Of a stretch of 64,000 bases of DNA, positions 27,501 to 41,505 are shown piece by piece (position 1 is the stretch's first letter; each line of letters begins with the position of its first letter). The stretch is from Corallium rubrum. Lineage: Eukaryota > Cnidaria > Anthozoa > Scleralcyonacea > Coralliidae. The notes under the pieces are model-generated. The model saw nothing but the letters and a program-made list of their open reading frames with translations, made no database searches and was not told the origin of the DNA. The stretch lies in contig OZ036017.1 of assembly GCA_964035015.1 (NCBI GenBank), positions 3,181,053-3,245,052 of the forward strand, read 5' to 3'. Position numbers and translations under genes: made by a program.

Positions 27501-30500
27501 ATTTGGAGCTTATTTGAGAAAAAAAACTTTTTTCGACTCAGAATGACGAGATAAGCGTTTCTCAACATTTTGAAGGTGGCAAAACTGCCAAAATAGAAAA
27601 GTTGAGGGAATCATTCCAAATGTGTTGTTTTGCTAGTTTTAGGTCAAAAACATCATTTTTACCGATAATTTGCCATTTGGAGCTTATTTGAGAAAAAAAC
27701 TTTTTTCGACTCAGAATGACGAGATAAGCGTTTTTCAACATTTTGAAGGTGGCCAAACTGCCAAAATAGAAAAGTTGAGGGAATCATTCCAAATGTGTTG
27801 TTTTGCTAGTTTTAGGTCTGAAACATCATTTATACCGATAATTTGCCATTTTGGAGCTTATTTGAAAAAAAAACTTTTTTCGACTCAGAATGTCGAGATA
27901 AGCCTTTTTCAACATTTTGAAGGTGGCAAAACTGCCAAAATAGAAAAGTTGAGGGAATCATTCCAAATGTGTTGTTTTGCTAGTTTTAGGTCAGAAACAT
28001 CATTTTTACCGATAATTTGCCATTTGGAGCTTATTTGAGAAAAAACTTTTTTCGACTCAGAATGACGAGATAAGCGTTTTTCAACATTTTGAAGGTGGCA
28101 AAACTGCCAAAATAGAAAAGTTGAGGGAATCATTCCAAATGTGTTGTTTTGCTAGTTTTAGTTCAGAAACATCATTTTTACCGATAATTTGCCATTTTGA
28201 GCTTATTTGAGAAAAAAACTTTTTTCGACTCAGAATGGCGAGATAAGCGTTTTTCAACATTTTGAAGGTGGCAAAACTGCCAAAATAGAAAAGTTGAGGT
28301 AATCATTCCAAATGTGTTGTTTTGCTAGTTTTAGTTCAGAAACATCATTTTTACCGATAATTTGCCATTTGGAGCTTATTTGAGAAAAAAACTTTTTTCG
28401 ACTCAGAATGACGAGATAAGCGTTTTTCAACATTTTGAAGGTGGCAAAACTGCCAAAATAGAAAAGTTGAGGGAATCATTCCAAATGTGTTGTTTTGCTA
28501 GTTTTAGGTCGGAAATATCATTTTTACCGATAATTTGCCATTTCGAGCTTATTTGAGAAAAAAGCTTTTTTCGACTCAAAATGACGAGATAAGCGTTTTT
28601 CAACATTTTGAAGGTGGCAAAACTGCCAAAATAGAAAAGTTGAGGGAATCATTCCAAATGTGTTGTTTTGCTAGTTTTAGGTCAGAAACATCATTTATAC
28701 CGATAATTTGCCATTTTGGAGCTTATTTGAGAAAAAACTTTTTTCGAGTCAGAATGACGAGATAAGCGTTTTTCAACATTTTGAAGGTGGCAAAACTGCC
28801 AAAATAGAAAAGTTGAGGGAATCATTCCAAATGTGTTGTTTTGCTAGTTTTAGGTCAGAAACATCATTTTTACCGATAATTTGCCATTTGGAGCTTATTT
28901 GAGAAAAAAACTTTTTTCGACTCAGAATGACGAGATAAGCGTTTTTCAACATTTTGAAGGTGGCAAAACTGCCAAAATAGAAAAGTTGAGGGAATCATTC
29001 CAAATGTGTTGTTTTGCTAGTTTTAGGTCAAAAACATCATTTTTACCAATAATTTGCCATTTGGAGCTTATTTGAGAAAAAAACTTTTTTCGACTCAGAA
29101 TGGCGAGATAAGCGTTTTTCAACATTTTGAAGGTGGCAACACTGCCAAAATAGAAAAGTTGAGGGAATCATTCCAAATGTGTTGTTTTACTAGTTCTAGT
29201 TCAGAAACAGCATTTGTACCGATAGTTTGCCATTTTGAGCTTATTTGAGAAAAAAACTTTTTTCGACTCAGAATGGCGAGATAAGCATTTTTCAACATTT
29301 TGAAGGTGGCAAAACTGCGAAAATAGAAAAGTTGAGGGAATCATTCCAAATGTGTTGTTTTGCCAGTTTTAGGTCACAATCATCATTTTTACCGAATATT
29401 TGCCATTTAGAGCTTATTTAAGAAAAAACTTTTTTCGAGTCAGAATGACGAGATAAGCGTTTTCAACATTTTGAAGGTGGCAAAACTGCCAAAATAGAAA
29501 AGTTGAGGGAAACATTCCAAGTGTGTTGTTTTGCTAGTTTTATGTCAGAAACATTTACACCGATAATTTGCCATTTTTAGAGCTTATTTAAGAAAAAACT
29601 TTTTTCGAGTCAGAATGACGAGATAAGCGCTTTTCAACATTTTGAAGGTGGCAAAACGGCCAAAGTAGAAAAGTTGAGGGAATCATTCCAAATTGTTGTT
29701 TTGCTAGTTTTAGGACGGAAATATCATTTATACCGATAATTTGCCATTTTGGAGCTTATTTGAAAAAAAAACTTTTTTCGACACAGAATGGAGAGATAAG
29801 CGTTTTTCAACATTTTGAAGGTGGCAAAACTGCCAAAGCAGAAAAGTTGAGGGAATCATTCCAAATGTGTGTTTTTTCTAGTTTTTGGGTGCAAATATCA
29901 TTTTTACCGATAATTTGCCATTTGGAGCTTATTTGAGATAAAAAAATTTTTTGATTCAGAATGACGAGATAAGCGTTTTAAAAATTTTGAAGGTGGCAAA
30001 ACGGCTAAAATAGAAAAGTTGAGGGAATCATCCCAAACGTGTTGTTTTGCTAGTTTTAGGTCAGAAACATCATTTATACCGATAATTTCCCATTTGGAGC
30101 TTATTTGAGAAAAAAAATGTTTTGACTCCCAATGACGAGATCAGCGTTTTCAACATTTTGAAGGTGGCAAAACTGCCAAACTAGAAAAGTTGAGGGAATC
30201 ATTCCAAATGTGTTGTTTTACTAGTTCTAGTTCAGAAACATCATTTCTAGCGATAATTTGCCATTTTGAGCTTATTTGAGAAAAATCTTATTTCGACTCA
30301 GAATCACCAGAAATTGTTTTTCAACATTTTGAAGGTGGCAAAACTGCCAAAAAAGAAAAGTTGTGGGAATCATTCCAAATGTGTTGTTTTGCTAGTTTTT
30401 GGTCGCAAATATAATTTTTACCGATAATTTGCCATTTGGAGCTTATTTGAGATAAAAAAAACTTTCCATTCAGAATGACGAGATAAGCGTTTTCAACATT

Positions 30501-31769
30501 TTGAAGGTGGCAAAACTGCCAAAACAGAAAAGTTGAGGGAATCATTCCAAATGTGTTGTTTTGCTAGTTTTTTGTCGCAAATATCATTTTTACCGATAAT
30601 TTGCCATTTTGGAGCTAATTTGAGAAAAAAAATTTTTTGCCTCCCAATGACGAGATAAAGCGTTTTCAACATTTTGAAGGTGACAAAACTGCCAAAATAG
30701 AAAAGTTGTCGGAATCATTCCAAATGTGTTGTTTTTCTAGTTTTAGAACAGAAACATCATTTATACCGATAATTTGCCATTTGGAGCTTATTTGAAAAGA
30801 AAACTTTTTTCGACACAGAATGGAGAGATAAGCGTTTTCCAACATTTTGCAAAAATTCCCAAAATAGAAAAGTTGAGCGAATCATTCCAAGTCTGTTGTT
30901 TTGCTAGTTTTAAGCTAGAAACATCATTTTTTACGGATAATTTGCCATTTGGATCTTATTTGAGAAAAAAAACTTTTTTCGACTCCGAATGGCTAGTTAA
31001 GCGTTTTTCAACATTTTGAAGGTGGCAAAACTGCCAAAATAGAAAAGTTGACGGAATCATTCCAAATGTGTTGTTTCTCTAGTTTTAGAACAGATACATC
31101 ATTTATACCGATAATTTGCCATTTGGAGCTTATTTGAAAAGAAAACTTTTTTCGACACAGAATGGAGAGATAAGCGTTTTCCAACATTTTGCAAAAATTC
31201 CCAAAATAGAAAAGTTGAGCGAATCATTCCAAGTCTGTTGTTTTGCTTGTTTTAAGCTAGAAACATCATTTTTTACGGATAATTTGCCATTTGGATCTTA
31301 TTTGAGAAAAAAAACTTTTTTCGACTCCGAATGGCTAGTTAAGCGTTTTTCAACATGTTGAAGGTGGCAAAACTGCTAAAATACAAAAGTTGAGGGAATG
31401 ATTCCAAGTGGGTTGTTTTGCTAGTTTTAGGTCAGAAACATCATTTTTTCCGATAATTTCACATTTGGAGTTTATTTGAGAAAAAAATTTTTTCGACTCA
31501 GAATGACGAGATAAGCGTTTTTCAACATTCTGAAGGTGGCAAAAACTGACAAAATAGAAAAGTTGAGATAATCATTCCAAACGTGTTGTTTCGCTAGTTT
31601 TAGGTCAGAAACATCATTTTTACCGATAATTTCCCATTTTGAGTTTATTTGAGAAAAAACGTTTTTCGACTCAAAATGACGAGATAAGCGTTTTGCAACA
31701 TTTTGAAGGTGGCAAAACTGCTAAAATAGAAAAGTTGAGGGAATCATTCCAAATGTGTTGTTTTGCTAG
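24508..31769 (+). repeat. longest uniform satellite block, forward
   Basis: About 42 head-to-tail monomers without an orientation change. The middle (26.3-29.1 kb) is the most homogeneous, with 173-bp spacing between equivalent positions (28,362; 28,535; 28,708; 28,881; 29,054). A direct ~342-bp dimer duplication is seen at 30,774-31,361 (two identical-looking GAAAACTTTTTTCGACACAG units). Confidence 0.85.
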
Positions 31770-34700
31770 ACATATCTCGTCATTCCGTGACGAAAAAAGT
31801 TTTTTTTCTCAAATAAGCTCCAATGGCAAATTATCCGAAAAAATGATGTTTGTGACCTAAAACTAGCAAAACAACACATTTGGAAAGATTCCCTCAACTT
31901 CCTATTTTGGCCGTTTTGCCACCTTCAAAATGTTGAAAAGCGTTTATCTCGTCATTCTGACACGAAAAAAGTTTTTTTCTTAAATAAGCTCTAAATGGCA
32001 AGTTATCGGTAAAATATGTTTGTGACCTAAACTAGCAAAACAACACTTTGGAATGATTCCCTCAACTTTTCTATTTTGGCAGTTTTGCCTCCTTCAAAAT
32101 GTTGAAAAACGCTTATCTCGTCATTCTGAGTCGAAAAATTTTTTTTCAAATAAACTCCAAATGGCAAATTATCGTAAAAATGATGTTTCTGACCTAAAAC
32201 TAGCTAAAACAACACGTTTGGAATGATACCCTCAACTTTTCTATTTTGGCAGTTTTGCACCTTCAAAATGTTGAAAAGCAATTCCCATTCTGAGTCAAAA
32301 AAAGATTTTTTCTCAAATAAGCTCAATATGGCAAATTATCGCTAGAAATGATGTTTCTGAACTAGAACTAGTAAAACAACACATTTGGAATGATTCCCTC
32401 AACACATTTGGAATGATTTTTGCCAATGAGAGCTTATTTTCTTAAATAAGCTCTCAATGGCAAATTATGTCAAAATGTTGAAAACGCTTATCTCGCCATT
32501 GGGAGTCAAAAAATTTTTTTTTCTCAAATAAGCTCCAAATGGCAAATTATCGCTATAAATGATGTTTCTGACCTAAAACTTTTTCGACTCAGAATGACGA
32601 GTAAGCGTTTTTCAACATTCTGAAAGAGAAACATCATTTTTACCGATAAATTGCCATTTGGATCTTCTTTGAGAAAAAAACTTTTTTCGACTCCGAATGG
32701 CGAGATAAGCGTTTTTTAACATTTTGAAGGTGGCAAAACTGCCAAAATCGAAAAAGTTGAGGGAATCATTCCAAATGTGTTGTTTTACTAGTTCTAGTTC
32801 AGAAACAGCATTTCTACCGATAGTTTGCCATTTTGAGTTTATTTGAGAAAAAAACTTTTTTCGACTCAGAATGGCGAGATAAGCATTTTTCAACATTTTG
32901 AAGGTGGCAAAACTGCCAAAATAGAAAAGTTGAGGGAATCATTCCAAATGTGTTGTTTTACTAGTTCTAGTTCAGAAACATCATTTCTAGCGATAATTTG
33001 CCGTTTTGAACTTTTTTTGAGAAAAATCTTTTTTCGACTCAGAATCACGAGATAATTGCTTTTCAACATTTTGAAGGTGGCAAAACTGCCAAAAAAGAAA
33101 AGTTGAGGGAATCATTCCAAATGTGTTGTTTTGCTAGTTTTTGGTCGCAAATATCATTTTTACCGATTATTTGCCATTTGGAGCTTATTTGAGATAAAAA
33201 AATTTTCGATTCAGAATGACGAGAGAAGCGTTTTCAACATTTTGAAGGTGGCAAAACGGCTAAAATAGAAAAGTTGAGGGAATCATTCCAAATGTGTTGT
33301 TTTACTAGTTCTAATTCAGAAACATCATTTTTAGCGATAATTTGCCATTTTGAGCTTATTTGAGAAAAAATCTTTTTTCGATTCAGAATCACGAGATAAT
33401 TGCTTTTCAACATTTTGAAGGTGGCAAAACTGCCAAAAAAGGAAAGTTGAGGGAATCATTCCAAATGTGTTGTTTTGCTAGTTTTTGGTCAGAAACATCA
33501 TTTTTACCGATAATTTGCCATTTGGAGTTTATTTGAGAAAAAACGTTTTTCGACTCAAAATGACGAGATAAGCGTTTTGCAACATTTTGAAGGTGGCAAA
33601 ACTGCTAAAATAGAAAAGTTGAGGGAATCATTCCAAATGTGTTGTTTTGCTAGACATATCTCGTCATTCCGTGACGAAAAAAGTTTTTTTTCTCAAATAA
33701 GCTCCAATGGCAAATTATCCGAAAAAATGATGTTTGTGACCTAAAGCTAGCAAAACAACACATTTGGAAAGATTCCCTCAACTTCCCTATTTTGGCCGTT
33801 TTGCCACCTTCAAAATGTTGAAAAGCGTTTATCTCGTCATTCTGACACGAAAAAAGTTTTTTTCTTAAATAAGCTCTAAATGGCAAGTTATCGGTAAAAA
33901 TTATGTTTGTGACCTAAGTCTAGCAAAACAACAGAATTTGGAATGATTCCCTCAACTTTTCTGTTTTGGCAGTTTTGCCTCCTTCAGAATGTTGAAAAAC
34001 GCTTATCTCGTCATTCTGAGTCGAAAAAATTTTTTCTCAAATAAACTCCAAATGGGAAATTATCGTTAAAAATGATGTTTCTGACCTAAAACTTACTAAA
34101 CAACACGTTTGGAATGATACCCTCAACTTTTCTATTTTGGCAGTTTTGCACCTTCAAAATGTTGAAAAGCAATTACCTCGTGAGTCTGAGTCAAAAAAAG
34201 ATTTTTTTCTCAAATAAGCTCAATATGGCAAATTATCGCTAGAAATGATGTTTCTGAACTAGAACTAGTAAAACAACACATTTGGAATGATTCCCTCAAC
34301 ACATTTGGAATGATTTTTGCCAATGAGAGCTTATTTTCTTAAATAAGCTCTCAATGGCAAATTATGTCAAAATGTTGAAAACGCTTATCTCGCCATTGGG
34401 AGTCAAAAAATTTTTTTTCTCAAATAAGCTCCAAATGGCAAATTATCGCTATAAATGATGTTTCTGACCTAAAACTTTTTTCGACTCAGAATGACGAGTA
34501 AGCGTTTTTCAACATTCTGAAAGAGAAACATCATTTTTACCGATAAATTGCCATTTGGATCTTCTTTGAGAAAAAAAACTTTTTTCGACTCCGAATGGCG
34601 AGATAAGCGTTTTTTAACATTTTGAAGGTGGCAAAACTGCCAAAATCGAAAAAGTTGAGGGAATCATTCCAAATGTGTTGTTTTACTAGTTTTAGTTCAG

Positions 34701-36370
34701 AAACATCATTTCTACCGATAATTTGCCATTTTGAGCTTATTTGAGAAAAAACTTTTTTCGACTCAGAATGGCGAGATAAGCATTTTTCAACATTTTGAAG
34801 GTGGCAAAACTGCCAAAATAGAAAAGTTGAGGGAATCATTCCAAATGTGTTGTTTTACTAGTTTTAGTTCAGAAACATCATTTCTACCGATAATTTGCCA
34901 TTTTGAACTTTTTTGAGAAAAATCTTTTTTCGACTCAGAATGGGAGATAATTGCGTTTTCAACATTTTGAAGGTGGCAAAACTGCCAAAAAAGAAAAGTT
35001 GAGGGAATCATTCCAAATGTGTTGTTTTGCTAGTTTTTGGTCGCAAATATCATTTTTACCGATTATTTGCCATTTGGAGCTTATTTGAGATAAAAAAAAT
35101 TTTCGATTCAGAATGACGAGAGAAGCGTTTTCAACATTTTGAAGGTGGCAAAACGGCTAAAATAGAAAAGTTGAGGGAATCATTCCAAATGTGTTGTTTT
35201 GCTAGTTTTAATTCAGAAACATCATTTCTAGCGATAATTTGCCATTTTGAGCTTATTTGAGAAAAATCTTTTTTCGATTCAGAATCACGAGATAATTGCT
35301 TTTCAACATTTTGAAGGTGGCAAAACTGCCAAAAAAGGAAAGTTGAGGGAATCATTCCAAATGTGTTGTTTTGCTAGTTTTTGGTCAGAAACATCATTTT
35401 TACCGATAATTTGCCATTTGGAGCTTTATTTGAGAAAAACGTTTTTCGACTCAAAATGACGAGATAAGCGTTTTGCAACATTTTGAAGGTGGCAAAACTG
35501 CTAAAATAGAAAAGTTGAGGGAATCATTCCAAATGTGTTGTTTTGCTAGACATATCTCGTCATTCCGTGACGGAAAAAGTTTTTTTTCTCAAATAAGCTC
35601 CAAATAGCAAATTATCCGAAAAAATGATGTTTGTGACCTAAAGCTAGCAAAACAACACATTTGGAATGATTCCCTCAACTTTTCTATTTTGGCAGTTTTG
35701 CCACCTTCAAAATGTTGAAAAGCGCTTATCTCGTCATTCTGACTCGAAAAAAGTTTTTTTCTTAAATAAGCTCTGAATGGCAAATTATCGGTAAAAATGA
35801 TGTTTGTGACCTAAAACTAGCAAAACAACACATTTGGAATGATTCCCTCAACTTTTCTATTTTGGCAGTTTTGCCTCCTTCAAAATGTTGAAAAACGCTT
35901 ATCTCGTGATTCTGAGTCGAAAAAAGTTTTTTCTCAAATAAACTCCAAATGGGAAATTATCGCAAAAAATGATGTTTCTCACCTAAAACTAGCAAAACAA
36001 CACGTTTGGAATGATTCCCTCAACTTTTCTATTTTGGCCATTTGCCACCTTCAAAATGTTGAAAAGCAATTATCTCGTGATTCTGAGTCGAAAAAAGTTT
36101 TTTTCTCATATAAGCTCAAAATGGCAAATTATAGCTAGAAATGATGTTTCTGAACTACAACTAGTAAAACAACACATTTGGAATGATTCCCTCAACACAT
36201 TTGGAATGATTTTTGCCAATGAGAGCTTATTTTCTTAAATAAGCTCTCAATGGCAAATTATGTCAAAATGTTGAAAAACGCTTATCTCGCCATTCTGAGT
36301 CGAAAAAAGTTTTTTTTTCAAATAAGCTCCAAATGGCAAATTATCGGTATAAATGATGTTTCTGACCTAA
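31770..36370. repeat. left arm modules of the satellite palindrome
   Basis: Alternating blocks: reverse 31,770-32,577, forward 32,578-33,654, reverse 33,655-34,473, forward 34,474-35,552, reverse 35,553-36,370. Forward-to-reverse junctions read GCTAGACATATCTCGTCATT and CCGTGACGAAAAAAG. Reverse-to-forward junctions read GACCTAAAACTTTTTTCGAC. Confidence 0.85.
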
Positions 36371-36885
36371 AACTTTTTTCGACTCAGAATGACGAGTAAG
36401 CGTTTTTCAACATTCTGAAAAACATCATTTTTACCGATAAATTGCCATTTGGATCTTCTTTGAGAAAAAAAACTTTTTTCGACTCCGAATGGCGAGATAA
36501 GCGTTTTTTAACATTTTGAAGGTGGCAAAACTGCCAAAATAGAAAAGTTGAGGGAATCATTCCAAACGTGTTGTTTTTCTAGTTTTAGGACGGAAACATC
36601 ATTTATACCGATAATTTGCCATTTTGGAGCTTATTTGAAAAAAAAACTTTTTTCGACACAGAATGGAGAGATAAGCGTTTTTCAACATTTTGAAGGTGGC
36701 AAAACTGCCAAAATAGAAAAGTTGAGGGAATCATTCCAAATGTGTTGTTTTGCTAGTTTTAGTCAGAAACATCATTTCTAGCGATAATTTGCCATTTTGA
36801 CCTTATTTGAGAAAAACTTTTTTTCTACTCAGAATCACGAAATAATTGCTTTTCAACATTTTGAAGGTGGCAAAACTGCCAAAAA
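36371..36885 (+). repeat. central spacer of the satellite palindrome
   Basis: About three forward monomers lacking a mirrored partner. Junction coordinates left and right of it are symmetric about ~36,630. Confidence 0.65.
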
Positions 36886-39800
36886 AGAAAAGTTGAGGGA
36901 ATCATTCCAAATGTGTTGTTTTGCTAGTTTTTGGTCGCAAATATCATTTTTACCGATAATTTGCCATTTGGAGCTTATTTGAGAAAAAAAACTTTTTCGA
37001 CTCAGAATGCGAGATAAGCGTTTTCAACATTTTGAAGGTGGCAAACTGCCAAAATAGAAAAGTTGAGGGAATCATTCCAAATGTGTTGTTTTCTAGTTTT
37101 AGGACGGAAACATCATTTATACCGATAATTTGCCATTTTGGAGCTTATTTGAAAAAAAAACTTTTTTCGACTCAGAATGTCGAGATAAGCCTTTTTCAAC
37201 ATTTTGAAGGTGGCAAAACTGCCAAAATAGAAAAGTTGAGGGAATCATTCCAAACGTGTTGTTTTGCTCTAGTTTTAGGACGGAAACATCATTTATAGCG
37301 ATAATTTGCCATTTGGAGCTTATTTGAGAAAAAAACTTTTTTCGACTCAGAATGACGAGATAAGCGTTTTTCAACATTCTGAAGCAGGCAAAACTGCCAA
37401 AATAGAAAAGTTCAGAGAATCATTCCAAACATGTTGTTTTGCCAGTTTTACGTCACAAACATAATTTTTACCGATAACTTGCCATTTGGAGCTTATTTAA
37501 GAAAAAAACTTTTTTCGTGTCAGAATGACGAGATAAGCGCTTTTCAACATTTTGAAGGTGGCAAAACGGCCAAAATAGGGAAGTTGAGGGAATCTTTCCA
37601 AATGTGTTGTTTTGCTAGCTTTAGGTCACAAACATCATTTTTCGGATAATTTGCCATTGGAGCTTATTTGAGAAAAAAAACTTTTTTCGTCACGGAATGA
37701 CGAGATATGTCTAGCAAAACAACACATTTGGAATGATTCCCTCAACTTTTCTATTTTGGCAGTTTTGCCACCTTCAAAATGTTGAAAACGCTTATCTCGT
37801 CATTTTGAGTCGAAAAACGTTTTTTTCTCAAATAAGCTCCAAATGGCAAATTATCGGTAAAAATGATGTTTCTGACCAAAAACTAGCAAAACAACACATT
37901 TGGAATGATTCCCTCAACTTTCCTATTTTGGCAGTTTTGCCACCTTCAAAATGTTGAAAAGCAATTATCTCGTGATTCTGAATCGAAAAAAGTTTTTTCT
38001 CAAACAAGCTCAAAATGGCAAATTATCGCTAAAAATGATGTTTCTGAATTAGAACTAGTAAAACAACACATTTGGAATGATTCCCTCAACTTTTCTATTT
38101 TAGGCCGTTTTGCCACCTTCAAAATGTTGAAAACGCTTATCTCGTCATTCTGAATCGAAAATTTTTTTTATCTCAAATAAGCTCCAAATGGCAAATAATC
38201 GGTAAAAATGATATTTGCGACCAAAAACTAGCAAAACAACACATTTGGAATGATTCCCTCAACTTTTCTTTTTGGCAGTTTTGCCACCTTCAAAATGTTG
38301 AAAAGCAATTATCTCGTGATTCTGAGTCGAAAAAAGATTTTTCTCAAATAAGTTCAAAAGGCAAATTATCGCTAGAAATGATGTTTCTGAACTAGAACTA
38401 GTAAAACAACACATTTGGAATGATTCCCTCAACTTTTCTATTTTGGCAGTTTTGCCACCTTCAAAATGTTGAAAAATGCTTATCTCGCCATTCTGAGTCG
38501 AAAAAAGTTTTTTTCTCAAATAAACTCAAAATGGCAAACTATCGGTAGAAATGCTGTTTCTGAACTAGAACTAGTAAAACAACACATTTGGAATGATTCC
38601 CTCAACTTTTTCGATTTTGGCAGTTTTGCCACCTTCAAAATGTTAAAAAACGCTTATCTCGCCATTCGGAGTCGAAAAAAGTTTTTTTCTCAAAGAAGAT
38701 CCAAATGGCAATTTATCGGTAAAAATGATGTTTCTCTTTCAGAATGTTGAAAAACGCTTACTCGTCATTCTGAGTCGAAAAAAGTTTTAGGTCAGAAACA
38801 TCATTTATAGCGATAATTTGCCATTTGGAGCTTATTTGAGAAAAAAAAATTTTTTGACTCCCAATGGCGAGATAAGCGTTTTCAACATTTTGACATAATT
38901 TGCCATTGAGAGCTTATTTAAGAAAATAAGCTCTCATTGGCAAAAATCATTCCAAATGTGTTGAGGGAATCATTCCAAATGTGTTGTTTTACTAGTTCTA
39001 GTTCAGAAACATCATTTCTAGCGATAATTTGCCATATTGAGCTTATTTGAGAAAAAAATCTTTTTTTGACTCAGACTCACGAGGTAATTGCTTTTCAACA
39101 TTTTGAAGGTGCAAAACTGCCAAAATAGAAAAGTTGAGGGTATCATTCCAAACGTGTTGTTTAGTAAGTTTTAGGTCAGAAACATCATTTTTAACGATAA
39201 TTTCCCATTTGGAGTTTATTTGAGAAAAAATTTTTTCGACTCAGAATGACGAGATAAGCGTTTTTCAACATTCTGAAGGAGGCAAAACTGCCAAAACAGA
39301 AAAGTTGAGGGAATCATTCCAAATCTGTTGTTTTGCTAGACTTAGGTCACAAACATAATTTTTACCGATAATTTGCCATTCAGAGCTTATTTAAGAAAAA
39401 AACTTTTTTCGTGTCAGAATGACGAGATAAGCGCTTTTCAACATTTTGAAGGTGGCAAAACTGCCAAAATAGGGAAGTCGAGGGAATCTTTCCAACTGTG
39501 TTGTTTTGCTAGCTTTAGGTCACAAACATCTTTTATTTTCGGATAATTTGCCATTTGGAGCTTATTTGAGAAAAAAAACTTTTTTCGTCACGGAATAACG
39601 AGATAAGTCTAGCCAAACAACACATTTGGAATGATTCCCTCAACTTTTCTATTTTAGCAGTTTTGCCACCTTCAAAATGTTGCAAAACGCTTATCTCGTC
39701 ATTTTGAGTCGAAAAACGTTTTTTCTCAAATAAACTCCAAATGGCAAATTATCGGTAAAAATGATGTTTCTGACCAAAAACTAGCAAAACAACACATTTG

Positions 39801-41505
39801 GAATGATTCCCTCAACTTTCCTTTTTTGGCAGTTTTGCCACCTTCAAAATGTTGAAAAGCAATTATCTCGTGATTCTGAATCGAAAAAAGATTTTTTCTC
39901 AAATAAGCTCAAAATGGCAAATTATCGCTAGAAATGATGTTTCTGAATTAAAACTAGTAAAACAACACATTTGGAATGATTCCCTCAACTTTTCTATTTT
40001 GGCCGTTTTGCCACCTTCAAAATGTTGAAAAACGCTTCTCTCGTCATTCTGAATCGAAAATTTTTTTTATCTCAAATAAGCTCCAAATGGCAAATAATCG
40101 GTAAAAATGATATTTGCGACCAAAAACTAGCAAAACAACACATTTGGAATGATTCCCTCAACTTTTCTTTTTTGGCAGTTTTGCCACCTTCAAAATGTTG
40201 AAAAGCAATTATCTCGTGATTCTGAGTCGAAAAAAGATTTTTCTCAAAAAAGGTCAAAACGGCAAATTATCGCTAGAAATGATGTTTCTGAACTAGAACT
40301 AGTAAAACAACACATTTGGAATGATTCCCTCAACTTTTCTATTTTGGCAGTTTTGCCACCTTCAAAATGTTGAAAAATGCTTATCTCGCCATTCTGAGTC
40401 GAAAAAAGTTTTTTTCTCAAATAAGCTCAAAATGGCAAACTATCGGTAGAAATGCTGTTTCTGAACTAGAACTAGTAAAACAACACATTTGGAATGATTC
40501 CCTCAACTTTTTCGATTTTGGCAGTTTTGCCACCTTCAAAATGTTGAAAAACGCTTATCTCGCCATTCGGAGTCGAAAAAAGTTTTTTTTCTCAAAGAAG
40601 ATCCAAATGGCAATTTATCGGTAAAAATGATGTTTCTCTTTCAGAATGTTGAAAAACGCTTACTCGTCATTCTGAGTCGAAAAAAGTTTTAGGTCAGAAA
40701 CATCATTTATAGCGATAATTTGCCATTTGGAGCTTATTTGAGAAAAAAAAATTTTTTGACTCCCAATGGCGAGATAAGCGTTTTCAACATTTTGACATAA
40801 TTTGCCATTGAGAGCTTATTTAAGAAAATAAGCTCTCATTGGCAAAAATCATTCCAAATGTGTTGAGGGAATCATTCCAAATGTGTTGTTTTACTAGTTC
40901 TAGTTCAGAAACATCATTTCTAGCGATAATTTGCCATATTGAGCTTATTTGAGAAAAAAATCTTTTTTTGACTCAGACTCACGAGGTAATTGCTTTTCAA
41001 CATTTTGAAGGTGCAAAACTGCCAAAATAGAAAAGTTGAGGGTATCATTCCAAACGTGTTGTTTAGTAAGTTTTAGGTCAGAAACATCATTTTTAACGAT
41101 AATTTCCCATTTGGAGTTTATTTGAGAAAAAATTTTTTCGACTCAGAATGACGAGATAAGCGTTTTTCAACATTCTGAAGGAGGCAAAACTGCCAAAACA
41201 GAAAAGTTGAGGGAATCATTCCAAATCTGTTGTTTTGCTAGACTTAGGTCACAAACATAATTTTTACCGATAACTTGCCATTTAGAGCTTATTTAAGAAA
41301 AAAACTTTTTTCGTGTCAGAATGACGAGATAAACGCTTTTCAACATTTTGAAGGTGGCAAAACGGCCAAAATAGGGAAGTTGAGGGAATCTTTCCAAATG
41401 TGTTGTTTTGCTAGCTTTAGGTCACAAACATCATTTTTTCGGATAATTTGCCATTGGAGCTTATTTGAGAAAAAAAACTTTTTTCGTCACGGAATGACGA
41501 GATAT
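36886..41505. repeat. right arm modules of the satellite palindrome
   Basis: Forward 36,886-37,700, reverse to 38,787, forward 38,788-39,600, reverse to 40,685, forward 40,686-41,505. Junction sequences are the reverse complements of those in the left arm, and matching ORF translations (31,639-31,860 plus strand and 41,417-41,638 minus strand) are identical. Confidence 0.85.
38900..38943. repeat. 44-bp hairpin inside each satellite module
   Basis: Two 20-nt arms (TTGCCATTGAGAGCTTATTT and its near-exact reverse complement, one mismatch) around AAGA. The same hairpin recurs in every complete module, e.g. near 40,800, 46,820, 49,580, 52,340, 54,930, 56,820, 59,400, and inverted near 24,360, 32,430, 34,330 and 36,220. 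It arises where two partial monomers meet head to head. Confidence 0.85.
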
